A DNA stretch of 64,000 nt, taken from the NCBI GenBank assembly GCA_023151185.1, contig JAKLJL010000010.1:1-64000 (forward strand). Direction: 5' to 3'. The stretch's first letter is position 1; the number at the start of each line of letters is the position of its first letter. The DNA is from Bacteroidota bacterium (GTDB lineage Bacteria; Bacteroidota; JABWAT01). Under the pieces are notes generated by a model. The model ran no database searches, had not been told where the DNA came from, and saw nothing but the letters and a program-made list of their open reading frames with translations. Positions 54,886-62,839 of this stretch are shown here, piece by piece. The position numbers and the translations under genes were made by a program.

Positions 54886-55533
54886 ATGAAAGAAAGTGAA
54901 TACATATCATTAATAGAAAATGGCTGGACTGAATTTAATAGTGGTTCATCTGATTCTGAACTGATCTCAATCGCTTCTGAAATAGGAAACATTCTAAAGC
55001 ATCCCAACGGTGAAAATATATTTTTACTAAAACCAAAATCAGAAAATGAATCTTTACTAGGCACGTTTAGTAACATACACGGACTAAAGGATTTTCCTTT
55101 TCATACGGACACAGCTTTTTATAAAAATCCTGCAAGATTCATTTTGATGCATTCCGCTTGTTCAAGTTGTTGCGATACTACAATCCTAAGAAAAAGTGAT
55201 TTTTGGAATAAACTCACTGATACAGAAAAGAAGATGGCAGAAAGAGCAATTTTTCTTGTGAAAACAAATAGAGAGAGATTTTATACGTCATTTATTTTCA
55301 AAGAAAATAATGAATATGGAATAAAGTATGACCCGAGTTGTATGTTTCCATACAATAAGTTTGCTAAAGAATTTGATCACATATTTCAAGGAATAATTTC
55401 AGGAATTGAGCCTAAAAGAATTAAATGGACAGCCGGAAAGACCGTTATTATCGATAACTGGAAAACCCTTCACGGGCGAAAATCTGCTGAGAGGGACATA
55501 ACAAGATTGTTAAAAAGAATTTATATCAATTAA
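54886..55533 (+). CDS. TauD-like Fe(II)/2-oxoglutarate dioxygenase
   Basis: The 215-residue product has the double-stranded beta-helix iron ligands His73 and Asp75 (FPFHTDTAFYKNP) and a distal His196 (LHGRKS), with Arg207 placed to bind 2-oxoglutarate. This is the TauD/TfdA-like pattern, though the protein is shorter than typical TauD (~280). It starts 13 bp after the cassette junction and its stop is 2 bp before the next gene. Substrate unknown; related proteins oxidise small acids, amino acids or natural products. Its start lies right at the head of cassette 2, as usual for cassette genes. Confidence 0.75.
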   Translation: MKESEYISLIENGWTEFNSGSSDSELISIASEIGNILKHPNGENIFLLKPKSENESLLGTFSNIHGLKDFPFHTDTAFYKNPARFILMHSACSSCCDTTILRKSDFWNKLTDTEKKMAERAIFLVKTNRERFYTSFIFKENNEYGIKYDPSCMFPYNKFAKEFDHIFQGIISGIEPKRIKWTAGKTVIIDNWKTLHGRKSAERDITRLLKRIYIN

Positions 55534-55535
55534 CT

Positions 55536-56498
55536 ATGAGCTGGGAAAGAGAACCACTATTTACAAAGGCTAAATTATATTTTGAGAAAGCCTACGATGA
55601 AGATAAAGAAGAACCTTACTTCGGTCTTTGGTGTGCAATGGGATTAGAACTATTAGCTCGTTCTGCTATTGCAAAAATTAGTCCTACTCTTTTAGCTGAG
55701 CCTGATAGAGACCATCAAAATTTGCTTCACGCATTAGGGTTAGGGTCTGCAAAATCGGCCAGAAAATCAATTGCTACAATAAACGTTTTGTCATTGTGTC
55801 AGAGTTTAATCACTGATTTTACGGAAGCTGATTTTAAGATTGCTTCAGCAATTATAAATAGAAGAAATGAAGAAGTTCATTCGGGTGCAGCAGCTTTTGA
55901 AGAATATCCAACTCAACAATGGATTGCAGGTTTTTATAAATGTTGTCAAATTCTATGCGAATTTCAAGGAGAATCTTTAAATTCTCTTTTTGGAGATGAG
56001 ATAGAAAAAGAAGCGGAATTAATACTCGTAGAAGTTGAAGAGAGTGTAATCGGTAAAACTAAAAGTTTGATTGCTGCTCACAGTAAAGTATTTGAAGGAA
56101 AAGATCCTAAGAAGAAAGAAGAATTAAAAGAAGACGCTCAAAAAAATGGGGACAGATTAGCCTACAGAGGGTATCATAGGGTTGAATGCCCATCTTGCAA
56201 ATGCACTGCAACTGTTTTTGGAGAGCCTTACGGAAAACAAAACGTTGAAAATAACGAAGATGAGATTATAGTAAGACAGTCTATTTTACCAACAAAGTTC
56301 AGTTGTACAGCTTGCGAGTTAAACTTAAATGGTTATACTTCCTTAAAAGCAGCTGGCATAGGAAATCATTACACGAGGAGAAACAAATATAGTCCAGAAG
56401 AATATTATGATATGATAAATCCTGATGATTACGATACAATTACAGAACGCTATAACGAATTAAATCCACCAGAAGACTATGGTTGGAGTAATGAATAA
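55536..56498 (+). CDS. HEPN-domain protein with zinc ribbon, unknown function
   Basis: The 320-residue product is unlike any named family I know. The N-terminal ~150 residues are helical with INRRNEEVHSG, an Arg110-x4-His115 pair of the HEPN type often seen in DUF4145-like proteins and in some RNases. A two-pair zinc ribbon follows (CPSC 218-221, CTAC 257-260) and an acidic, Tyr-rich tail. HEPN proteins occur in toxins and defence systems, but also in non-catalytic adaptors, so an RNase role is only a possibility. It is cotranscribed with the dioxygenase-like gene, and the cassette's R'' starts 5 bp after its stop. Confidence 0.6.
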   Translation: MSWEREPLFTKAKLYFEKAYDEDKEEPYFGLWCAMGLELLARSAIAKISPTLLAEPDRDHQNLLHALGLGSAKSARKSIATINVLSLCQSLITDFTEADFKIASAIINRRNEEVHSGAAAFEEYPTQQWIAGFYKCCQILCEFQGESLNSLFGDEIEKEAELILVEVEESVIGKTKSLIAAHSKVFEGKDPKKKEELKEDAQKNGDRLAYRGYHRVECPSCKCTATVFGEPYGKQNVENNEDEIIVRQSILPTKFSCTACELNLNGYTSLKAAGIGNHYTRRNKYSPEEYYDMINPDDYDTITERYNELNPPEDYGWSNE

Positions 56499-56502
56499 CT
56501 GG

Positions 56503-56634
56503 TGCTAACAGCACCTACCCAAAAGTGGCGGTTCAGGTGTTAAATCAAGCTTTGTGCTTCTACCAAAGTTTCTGCTTGGTTGACAGTGAAGTGCTTCGAA
56601 ATCGCCACCTTCGGGTAGCTGCAAAACGTTAGGC
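56503..56634 (+). other. attC site B
   Basis: R'' TGCTAAC 56503-56509; L'' 56511-56530; loop of 72 nt; L' 56603-56622; R' GTTAGGC 56628-56634. L'' and L' match at 17 of 20 positions. TGGTGCTAAC (56500-56509) is the exact complement of GTTAGCACCA (54873-54882) at the start of the same cassette. The loop carries AGTGCTTCGAAATCG at 56590-56604, identical to a stretch in site C. Confidence 0.92.
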
Positions 56635-56671
56635 AACATTAAAAAATGAAACCCTTCAGTTCAAAAATATA

Positions 56672-57865
56672 ATGAATAAAAACGAAAAAATATTTGGATT
56701 TGAAAAAAACGCCTTTTTTACAGGACTAACAAGTTTTTTTACTGACACATCTACCAAAATGGTATATAGTGTTATGCCTCTTTTTTTGTTATCTATAGGA
56801 GCATCTAAAACTACGATTTCTTTAATTGAAGGAATTGCTGAGAGTACAGCATCTTTATTAAAGGCAATTTCGGGATACTGGAGTGATAAGATTGGTAAAA
56901 ACAAACCATTCATGATTATTGGATATGGTATTACAGCCATTATAACTCCCTTGTATGCATTAGCAAGAATACCAATTCAGATTTTATTTTTTCGTTTTTT
57001 TGAACGCATAGGAAAAGGTTTAAGAGCAGCGCCGCGAGATAGCCTTATTAGCGGCTCAATTAAAAAAAATGAAGCTGGTAAAACTTTTGGGTTTCAAAAA
57101 GCAATGGATAATAGTGGAGCTATTGTTGGTCCCTTGATTGCTTTCTTATTGTTATCTATTTTTCCATTAAATTATTCTTACATATTTTTATTGGCAACCA
57201 TTCCTGCAATTCTTGGTGTATTAACGATTATTATTTTTATAAAAGAGGCAAAGGCAGAAAAAAAAGAAACCGCCAATAAGATTACGTTAAAACATTTACC
57301 CAAAAAGTTCTATTTCTTTCTTATTATAATTTTCGTATTTACTCTTGGTAATTCAGCAGATGCATTGTTGCTTGTAAAAACAAGCGAAACTGGTATAGAT
57401 AAATCATATATTCCTTTTGTGTATATGATATTTAATACCGTATCTGTTATGCTTGCCATACCGATTGGAAAATTATCGGATAGAATTGGTCGTGAAAAAT
57501 TAATTATTCTAGGTTTTTTAGTGTATGCGATTGTTTATTATTTTTTCGGCAAATTCAATAGTATAAATGTTTTTATTTTCTTGTTTATGCTGTATGGATT
57601 TTACAGTGCATTGACTGATGGTAGCCAGAAAGCAATGATTTCTGATATTGTTAGTAAAGATTTGAAAGGAACGGGTTTTGGTATTTATCATGCTGTACTT
57701 GGAATTACTTTATTACCTGCTAGTTTAATTGCAGGATTACTGTATGATAGAGTCAATTCAAATGCACCGTTTTATTTTGGTTCTGTAATGGCATTAATTG
57801 CCACTATACTAATGATAATATTTACAGTTTTAGACAAGAGAAAAAGAAAAATTAACGTTGCCTAA
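56672..57865 (+). CDS. MFS transporter
   Basis: The 397 residues form about 12 hydrophobic segments. The cytoplasmic loop-2 motif is recognisable as SGYWSDKIGKNKPF (about 70-83) and repeats in the second half as IGKLSDRIGREKL (about 268-280). RFFERIGKGLRAAPRDSLISG (about 108-128) is a block seen in a group of multidrug/sugar-efflux-like MFS proteins. It is the only gene in cassette 3. It is very AT-rich, with the ATG 43 bp after the junction. Efflux of a toxic compound would fit a cassette gene, but the substrate is unknown. Its stop lies inside the next attC site's R'' box. Confidence 0.85.
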   Translation: MNKNEKIFGFEKNAFFTGLTSFFTDTSTKMVYSVMPLFLLSIGASKTTISLIEGIAESTASLLKAISGYWSDKIGKNKPFMIIGYGITAIITPLYALARIPIQILFFRFFERIGKGLRAAPRDSLISGSIKKNEAGKTFGFQKAMDNSGAIVGPLIAFLLLSIFPLNYSYIFLLATIPAILGVLTIIIFIKEAKAEKKETANKITLKHLPKKFYFFLIIIFVFTLGNSADALLLVKTSETGIDKSYIPFVYMIFNTVSVMLAIPIGKLSDRIGREKLIILGFLVYAIVYYFFGKFNSINVFIFLFMLYGFYSALTDGSQKAMISDIVSKDLKGTGFGIYHAVLGITLLPASLIAGLLYDRVNSNAPFYFGSVMALIATILMIIFTVLDKRKRKINVA

Positions 57866-57990
57866 CACGCGGTATAGTTAATTGCCGGTGCAGTGCATAT
57901 TCGAGCGTTTCAGCCCGTATCAAAAGTAGTTGTAACTTGACAGGAAAGTGCTTCGAAATCGGCAACTAACCATACCGCCAAACGTTAGCG
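57860..57990 (+). other. attC site C
   Basis: R'' GCCTAAC 57860-57866; L'' 57869-57887; loop of 72 nt; L' 57960-57978; R' GTTAGCG 57984-57990. L'' and L' agree at 17 of 19. GTTGCCTAAC (57857-57866) is the exact complement of GTTAGGCAAC (56628-56637) at the head of the MFS cassette. The transporter stop codon lies inside R''. AGTGCTTCGAAATCG recurs at 57947-57961. Confidence 0.93.
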
Positions 57991-58013
57991 GTCAGGCTAA
58001 AAGACGACACCGA

Positions 58014-58412
58014 ATGAACAAGCAGACAATCATAATCAACGGAGATAATTTTTCAGACTTGGAAAGTTTTTACAACGAAATTGACCGAGTATTGACAAAA
58101 GATCTTGATTGGGTTACAGGACATAATTTAGACGCATTTAATGATTTTCTTCGTGGCGGATTTGGAGTTTATGAATATGAAGAACCAGTTAGACTCATTT
58201 GGGAAAATATTTCGAAAAGTAAATTAGATTTAGGACTTGAAGCAACTAAGAAGTGGTACGAACGAAAAATTTCTGAAAACAAAACTGAAAATCAACAATT
58301 CTTTACAAACAAACTAAGACAGCTAACTGACAACAACGGACAAACCCTTTTTGACATTATACTTGAAATAATAGCAGAACACGAACATATTGAATTTGAA
58401 GCTAAAAACTAA
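58014..58412 (+). CDS. barstar-like ribonuclease-inhibitor family protein
   Basis: The 132-residue product starts at ATG 58014; a longer frame from 57948 runs back through the attC site. IIINGDNFSDLESFYNEIDR and GHNLDAFNDFLRGGFGVYE match the barstar fold's first strand, helix and the NLDA...D region that contacts the RNase active site. Barstar proteins bind and block barnase-type RNases. No RNase gene is present in this cassette, so it may guard against incoming toxins or be a solo antitoxin. The next gene overlaps its stop by one base. Confidence 0.75.
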   Translation: MNKQTIIINGDNFSDLESFYNEIDRVLTKDLDWVTGHNLDAFNDFLRGGFGVYEYEEPVRLIWENISKSKLDLGLEATKKWYERKISENKTENQQFFTNKLRQLTDNNGQTLFDIILEIIAEHEHIEFEAKN

Positions 58413-58840
58413 TGACTGAACAACGAATAAAAATATCACTACTTACTATTGACGAAGGAGACGATACTATTCAGTTTCAAATTGAATTGACCAATGGAGT
58501 GAACTCAACAAGTATTGATTTTTATGGTTATGCAGAGGAGTTTCAAGACTTTGCAAACGAACTTTGCTCATTTCCAAAAAGCATTGACACAGAAATAAAA
58601 TACGAGCTTGGTGAACAAGGACAAAAATGGGCATATTATATTTTGCTTCGTGTTTTTTGCTATGAAAGCAATGGACAAACTGCAATCCAAATAAAAATTG
58701 ATAACAACGGAATAGAACCGCATAAAAGTTATAGTGAATTTTATATATTGACAGTTCCTGCTTCAATCAATATGCTTGGACAGAAGCTGAAAAAATGGAA
58801 TCCGAAAATTGACAATGTAATTGAATGGACAGCAGAATAA
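58412..58840 (+). CDS. hypothetical cassette protein
   Basis: The 142-residue protein overlaps the barstar-like gene by one base. It is rich in beta structure (ISLLTIDEGDDTIQFQIELTN, WAYYILLRVFCYESNGQTAIQIKI), without signal peptide, membrane segments or recognised motifs. It must be cotranscribed with the barstar-like gene and is the last gene of cassette 4, its stop 13 bp before R''. A function linked to the barstar-like protein is possible on position only. Confidence 0.65.
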   Translation: MTEQRIKISLLTIDEGDDTIQFQIELTNGVNSTSIDFYGYAEEFQDFANELCSFPKSIDTEIKYELGEQGQKWAYYILLRVFCYESNGQTAIQIKIDNNGIEPHKSYSEFYILTVPASINMLGQKLKKWNPKIDNVIEWTAE

Positions 58841-58853
58841 GAAAAGCCCGAAC

Positions 58854-58987
58854 CGCTAACATCGTATTGGCAATAGTGGGGCTGACAGTTGTAAACTTAA
58901 CATTTGTAATTCAATTGGGCATTTGTGCAAATGTTGGGCAGACGTTTTTCAAATGCCCCACCATCGCCAATACGTAAACCGTTACCT
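58854..58987 (+). other. attC site D
   Basis: R'' CGCTAAC 58854-58860; L'' 58863-58881; loop of 74 nt; L' 58956-58974; R' GTTACCT 58981-58987 (degenerate). The arms agree at 17 of 19. ACCGCTAAC (58852-58860) is the exact complement of GTTAGCGGT (57984-57992) at the head of cassette 4. The loop lacks the AGTGCTTCG motif of the other sites but has a nested dyad, GGGCATTTG (58918-58926) with CAAATGCCC (58950-58958). Confidence 0.9.
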
Positions 58988-59058
58988 GCAGCCCAAAAAC
59001 CGGCAATAAAACAGCTTCACTTCCAGGAGAAAAAATTCTGATAACCGACGAAGAATAA

Positions 59059-59580
59059 ATTCAAAATCTGATCAGAAAGGTTCTTACCTGGGCTGACACA
59101 AAAAACCCGGTTGATCTTCTTCCTACGCTCACTGGCAATCATGACAGCATTTACATTGGGTTCGACCTGGATAAGCACAATCCAAATCCGGAAAAACTTC
59201 GGCAGGTAAAAATCTTTGCGATATATTTTATTGAGAACAACAGCCAAATTATTTTGACTCCAGCTAAAGGATTAAAAACCGTGATGTCAACCAGTGGTTG
59301 GCAGGTGGGTTGTCTCCGTTTTTTTTTCAAACAACCGTAGTCCCGGGTGTAACTGCCAGGACAATGATGACTGGAACAAAGTTGAGGTCCAAGTGATGAA
59401 ACTTACTGACAGCGACAGCGAATTGGACTGGATATGGGGAGGGTTGAGTCCTGATGCACCAAAATGCTTGCGAGATTTTTTTACAAAATCAGAGTAGTTA
59501 AAGAGAACAATAAATGGCAAAAAGCGTACGACACAGGTTTTGACTTCAAAGAGAGCACTCGAAAGGACAGGCAACTTTGA
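59059..59580 (+). pseudogene. frameshifted remnant of a cassette-type hypothetical gene
   Basis: Three colinear fragments can be read. Frame 1 at 59059-59340 (NLIRKVLTWADTKNP, YIGFDLDKHNPNPEKLRQ, IENNSQIIL) runs to a stop. Frame 2 at about 59340-59497 (DDWNKVEVQVMKLTDSDSEL, LDWIWGGLSPD) also ends in a stop. Frame 1 again, to 59580, gives VVKENNKWQKAYDTGFDFKE followed by STRKDRQL and a stop. These read as one conserved hypothetical protein broken by at least two frameshifts and missing its start. The WNKVEVEV/GFDFKES pattern is familiar from small conserved proteins, but I cannot name a family. It sits at the head of eroded cassette 5, so the array decays at this edge. Confidence 0.65.
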
Positions 59581-59757
59581 CATCAGCAAAAGAACTGCAT
59601 TCCGCAAGCGCATGTTTGGCACGATGGGGTGGTCACACCAAACCGCACGATTGGACTTCCATTGAAAATTCCTGCGGAGTGGCCGGCAGGTTTTTCAAGC
59701 TCTCTCCTTTTCAGGCAGTTGCGGTCGTTCTGCCCCGGATCCTGAAACAAAAACCAG
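59581..59757. other. short non-coding stretch between pseudogene and acetyltransferase
   Basis: No supported gene. Short open stretches exist in two frames without family signal. The base composition shifts back toward the CCGG-rich core within this segment, so it may contain the right-hand boundary of acquired DNA. Confidence 0.3.
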
Positions 59758-60327
59758 ATGACTACACCAATGAACCTTGAATCTGACCGGTTACTTCTCA
59801 GACCGGTAAATAGTAACGATAAGGACGAAATTTTTAACTATCGGTCTGATCGTGAAGCGAATAAGTACCAGGGATGGATTCCTAAAACACCTGGAGACGT
59901 AGACTCTTTTATAACCACTATTGCAAAACAGATTAATGAACCAGGAACCTGGTTTCAGTTTTCAATAATTGAAAAGAAAACCAATCTGCTCATCGGAGAT
60001 TTAGGAGTCCACTTTTGGGACAAGGAAAATAAACAAGTAGAGATAGGATGCACCTTGAACAAGAGGTTTCAAAAAAATGGATATGCAACGGAATCTGTAA
60101 GGCTTATTATTGACTACTTGTTTACTGAACTTAAAAAACACCGGATTATTGCCTCTGTTGATCCCCAAAACCTAAACTCTATCCGGCTTGTTGAAAGAAT
60201 TGGTTTTCGAAAAGAAGCCCACTTTGTTGAAAGCCTGTTTGTAAATGGGGAATGGGTTGATGATTTGATATATTCACTGATTGAAAAGGATTGGAACCTG
60301 TTAACTACGAAAAACAACAACAGGTAA
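59758..60327 (+). CDS. GNAT acetyltransferase (RimJ/RimL type)
   Basis: The 189-residue product has LESDRLLLRPVNSNDKDEIF at the N-terminus and VEIGCTLNKRFQKNGYATESVRLIIDYLF (about 97-125), with the acetyl-CoA loop RFQKNGYA. IIASVDPQNLNSIRLVERIGFRKEA (about 136-160) follows. This is the full RimJ/RimL pattern, acetylating N-terminal or small-molecule amines. ATG 59770 is an equally good start. Its stop codon lies inside AGGTAAC (60322-60328), which is complementary to the head of cassette 5 at 58981. It may therefore be the last cassette gene. Confidence 0.85.
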   Translation: MTTPMNLESDRLLLRPVNSNDKDEIFNYRSDREANKYQGWIPKTPGDVDSFITTIAKQINEPGTWFQFSIIEKKTNLLIGDLGVHFWDKENKQVEIGCTLNKRFQKNGYATESVRLIIDYLFTELKKHRIIASVDPQNLNSIRLVERIGFRKEAHFVESLFVNGEWVDDLIYSLIEKDWNLLTTKNNNR

Positions 60328-60604
60328 CCAGGCTAAAACGGGAAGCAAAGTGGTTCTAACACGGGCAGGGAGTCTGACAGGGTGATCCCGATGGGTCAGG
60401 ACAGGCTTCCTAACCCGGACCTTTTTCTGCAAGCAGGCAGATTCAGTGTTGATTGACAGGAATAAGAACAGTACAGGTTTATTTCTTTGATTACCCAGCC
60501 TGGCCTAACTTCGCCAAAAGAATTGTAAGTACTTTGAAATTCAAACACAATCATACCAGTGAACGAAAAAACCGGATTTTAAAAATTAAAAATCAGAGAC
60601 AATT
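60321..60604. other. R''-like box without attC arms; intergenic
   Basis: CAGGTAAC at 60321-60328 is the exact complement of GTTACCTG at 58981-58988, the head of cassette 5. No matching L''/L' arms or R' box follow within 280 bp, so an attC here is lost or truncated. Nothing else is identified before the acyltransferase gene. Confidence 0.45.
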
Positions 60605-61654
60605 GTGAACAGACTATATAATTTAGACTATTTAAGAGGCTTTGCTGCATTTGGAATCATGATGTATCATTATCTGAGCTGGACATTTGGCAGCTTTACC
60701 GCCGATTCCTTAATGGGCAGAGTCGCGATCTATGGCGTTTCGGTCTTTTATATTTTGAGCGGACTAACCCTGTACTATGTTTATTATGAAAGAATGAGAC
60801 CTTCGAAAGATGACTTAATTTCATTTTTTAAAAAGAGAGTTCTGAGAATTTTTCCGTTGCTTTGGCTGGTCACATTTGCTTCAATTCTCTTGTCCGGCAA
60901 AATTCCGGACATCGGTAATTTATTTCTAAACCTGACGGGACTGTTTGGATTTATCAGATGGGACAAATATTTCTCAGCCGGGGTGTGGTCAATTGGTAAT
61001 GAATTGGTGTTCTATGCTTTTTTTCCTGTATTTGTGCTATTTATAAAAAGGTTTAAGCCTTTGATGCTGGTATTTTCTTTCCTACTCTTTGGTATTTATT
61101 TATATTTCACTTTTGTGAAATTAACTCCGTCCATGACAATAAGTGAACAGTGGAATACCTTTACAAATCCACTTAACCAGGTCTTTCTTTTTCTTGGCGG
61201 CTTCCTTGTCGGCGCTTTCTTGCACAAAATGGATGTGAAAAATTCTGTAATCGTTTCGGTTCTTTTGGTTGCTTTGACACTATTTATTTTTTTTCCTGCC
61301 ACTGGTGATATTATTAATCTCGTTACAGGGACAAACCGGTTGATATTCACTGCAAGCAGTTTTCTGATCTGCATTTGCTTTTACAAGCTGACGTTCAAAT
61401 TTCCGAAGTTTATTCACAATCCACTGACTTTTTTAGGTGAAGCCAGCTACTCTGTTTATCTGGTGCATCCGATTGTTTGGGCCTTAACTACTATCGCCAT
61501 TAAAAAATATAACATCTATTTTCCCGATTTACCCAAATCAGGGAGGTTTATAATTGCGGTTATTTCGACACTTGTTATCAGCCACTTCGTGTACCAATAC
61601 TTTGAAAAATATTTTATGAAACTGGGGCATTCAAGTAAAAACAACCCTAGTTAA
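60605..61654 (+). CDS. acyltransferase family 3 membrane protein (OafA/YrhL-like)
   Basis: The 349-residue integral membrane acyltransferase starts with GTG at 60605, followed by the family opening LDYLRGFAAFGIMMYHYLSW (the His in MYHY is catalytic in this family). About ten hydrophobic segments follow, with RVLRIFPLLWLV (about 79-90), SAGVWSIGNELVFYAFFPVF (the usual W-S-L/I-x-x-E block, about 120-139) and LTFLGEASYSVYLVHPIVW near 280-298. It acylates sugars or surface glycans in the cytoplasmic membrane. No neighbouring polysaccharide genes reveal the substrate. Confidence 0.87.
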   Translation: MNRLYNLDYLRGFAAFGIMMYHYLSWTFGSFTADSLMGRVAIYGVSVFYILSGLTLYYVYYERMRPSKDDLISFFKKRVLRIFPLLWLVTFASILLSGKIPDIGNLFLNLTGLFGFIRWDKYFSAGVWSIGNELVFYAFFPVFVLFIKRFKPLMLVFSFLLFGIYLYFTFVKLTPSMTISEQWNTFTNPLNQVFLFLGGFLVGAFLHKMDVKNSVIVSVLLVALTLFIFFPATGDIINLVTGTNRLIFTASSFLICICFYKLTFKFPKFIHNPLTFLGEASYSVYLVHPIVWALTTIAIKKYNIYFPDLPKSGRFIIAVISTLVISHFVYQYFEKYFMKLGHSSKNNPS

Positions 61655-61915
61655 CATCAGGCTGACTACTTGCATTTCGGGACTCGTATTACCCGTATTT
61701 ATTTCATAAAAGCCCGGATTTTCCGATTCATGACTTCGGAATCTTCTGCTTTTTCAGGTGCAATATTTCAATTCAGTTGGGGAACTTTTTAAAAGCCCAC
61801 TATTTTGACAGATAACTGACTGGAAAGAGCGGGTGCCGGTATTTGAACTGAAACAGACAATCCTGGGGTTTACGCTTCAGAGCCACCCGAACAAGCCCCG
61901 GGAACAGTATTAATT

Positions 61916-62668
61916 TTGAACATAATTGACATGATCAGGCATACCATTCACTACGGAAAAAGCGCTTCCCAATTCGGGCATCTATACTTGCCAGAGACCA
62001 CCAGCCGGGGTATTGTTTGCCTTCTGCATGGCGGATTCTGGAAATCAGCTTATGGTCTGGATCAATTTGATGGGATAGCTGCCGCCCTTGCAGGGCTGAA
62101 TTACTGCGTCTGGAATATAGAATACAGAAGAACCGGAGAGCCTGCTTATTTTTGGGAAGATCCTTTCACGGATGTTAAAAATGCGATCAATAAACTGGCC
62201 GATATCGTTAAGATTCATGACAGCCTGAACCGGATACCTGTTTTTGTTGTTGGACATTCTGCGGGCGGGCATTTAGCGCTTTGGCTCAACTCACAGGAAT
62301 TAAAAGCTGATATACAAAAATTTATTGCCTTGTCACCGATCCTGGATTTGGAGACAGCATTTTATGAAAATTCAGGAAATGGATCCGTTGAAAACCTGCT
62401 GCAGGGTTCACCCAATGATTTCCCTGAACGCTACCAGGTGACCTCTCCCATCAGGCTGAGCAGGAAAATGAAAAGAGAGGAAATCATCCATGGAAAATTG
62501 GATGAGTATATACCTGCAGACTGGTCAAGACGGTACCACCAGCACTATCCCAATCACTCAGATCTGATTGAAATAGAGAATTGCGGGCATATGGAGTTCA
62601 TTGATCCGGACTCACCGGCATTTGAAGTTTTAACCTCCCGTCTGGTTTTAAACCGGCAGGAACCCTGA
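61916..62668 (+). CDS. alpha/beta hydrolase, arylformamidase/BD-FAE-like
   Basis: The 250-residue product starts at TTG 61916 or, as likely, ATG 61931. GIVCLLHGGFWKSAYGLDQFD contains the HGG(F)W oxyanion motif. VFVVGHSAGGHLALWL carries the nucleophile Ser (about 118), an Asp follows in HGKLDEYIPADWSRRY (about 202), and NCGHMEFIDPDS has the catalytic His (about 224). This resembles small esterases of the kynurenine-formamidase/acetyl-esterase type. It is cytoplasmic. It stands alone, 171 bp before the Crp-like gene. Confidence 0.82.
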   Translation: MNIIDMIRHTIHYGKSASQFGHLYLPETTSRGIVCLLHGGFWKSAYGLDQFDGIAAALAGLNYCVWNIEYRRTGEPAYFWEDPFTDVKNAINKLADIVKIHDSLNRIPVFVVGHSAGGHLALWLNSQELKADIQKFIALSPILDLETAFYENSGNGSVENLLQGSPNDFPERYQVTSPIRLSRKMKREEIIHGKLDEYIPADWSRRYHQHYPNHSDLIEIENCGHMEFIDPDSPAFEVLTSRLVLNRQEP

Positions 62669-62839
62669 ATTGATATCAAAGAACAGGTGGCAATTCCTGA
62701 ATTACAGTCTGAACAAAGGAAAATGCCGGAAACTTTTATCAGAATTTGACTTGATCCCAAAACCGGGGGAATTTTGTTTTAAATAAGGACTGGATCACCC
62801 CAACAGAGAGTATTTTAAGTCCTATCAGGAAACAGGGAA

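Larger units (their letters stand above)
48543..58987 (+). mobile_element. integron-like gene-cassette array (four complete cassettes)
   Basis: Cassette limits inferred from the G/TT points are 48543-54873 (type I R-M), 54874-56628 (dioxygenase-like plus HEPN/zinc ribbon), 56629-57984 (MFS transporter) and 57985-58981 (barstar-like plus partner). An eroded fifth starts at 58982. In each, the first bases are the exact complement of the cassette's own R'' box: 9, 10, 10 and 9 bp. All genes read in the same direction. The DNA is much more AT-rich than the flanks and almost lacks the CCGG so frequent elsewhere. No IntI gene is visible, so formally this is an attC cluster without known integrase. 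Confidence 0.85.

Noticed and set aside
58841-58990. Ordinary terminator after the barstar-like pair
   Set aside because: The long paired arms with unpaired R''/R' boxes and a 74-nt loop fit attC, not a terminator, and no T-tract follows.
59294-59497. Independent 67-codon gene
   Set aside because: It is the middle, frameshifted part of the pseudogene spanning 59059-59580.
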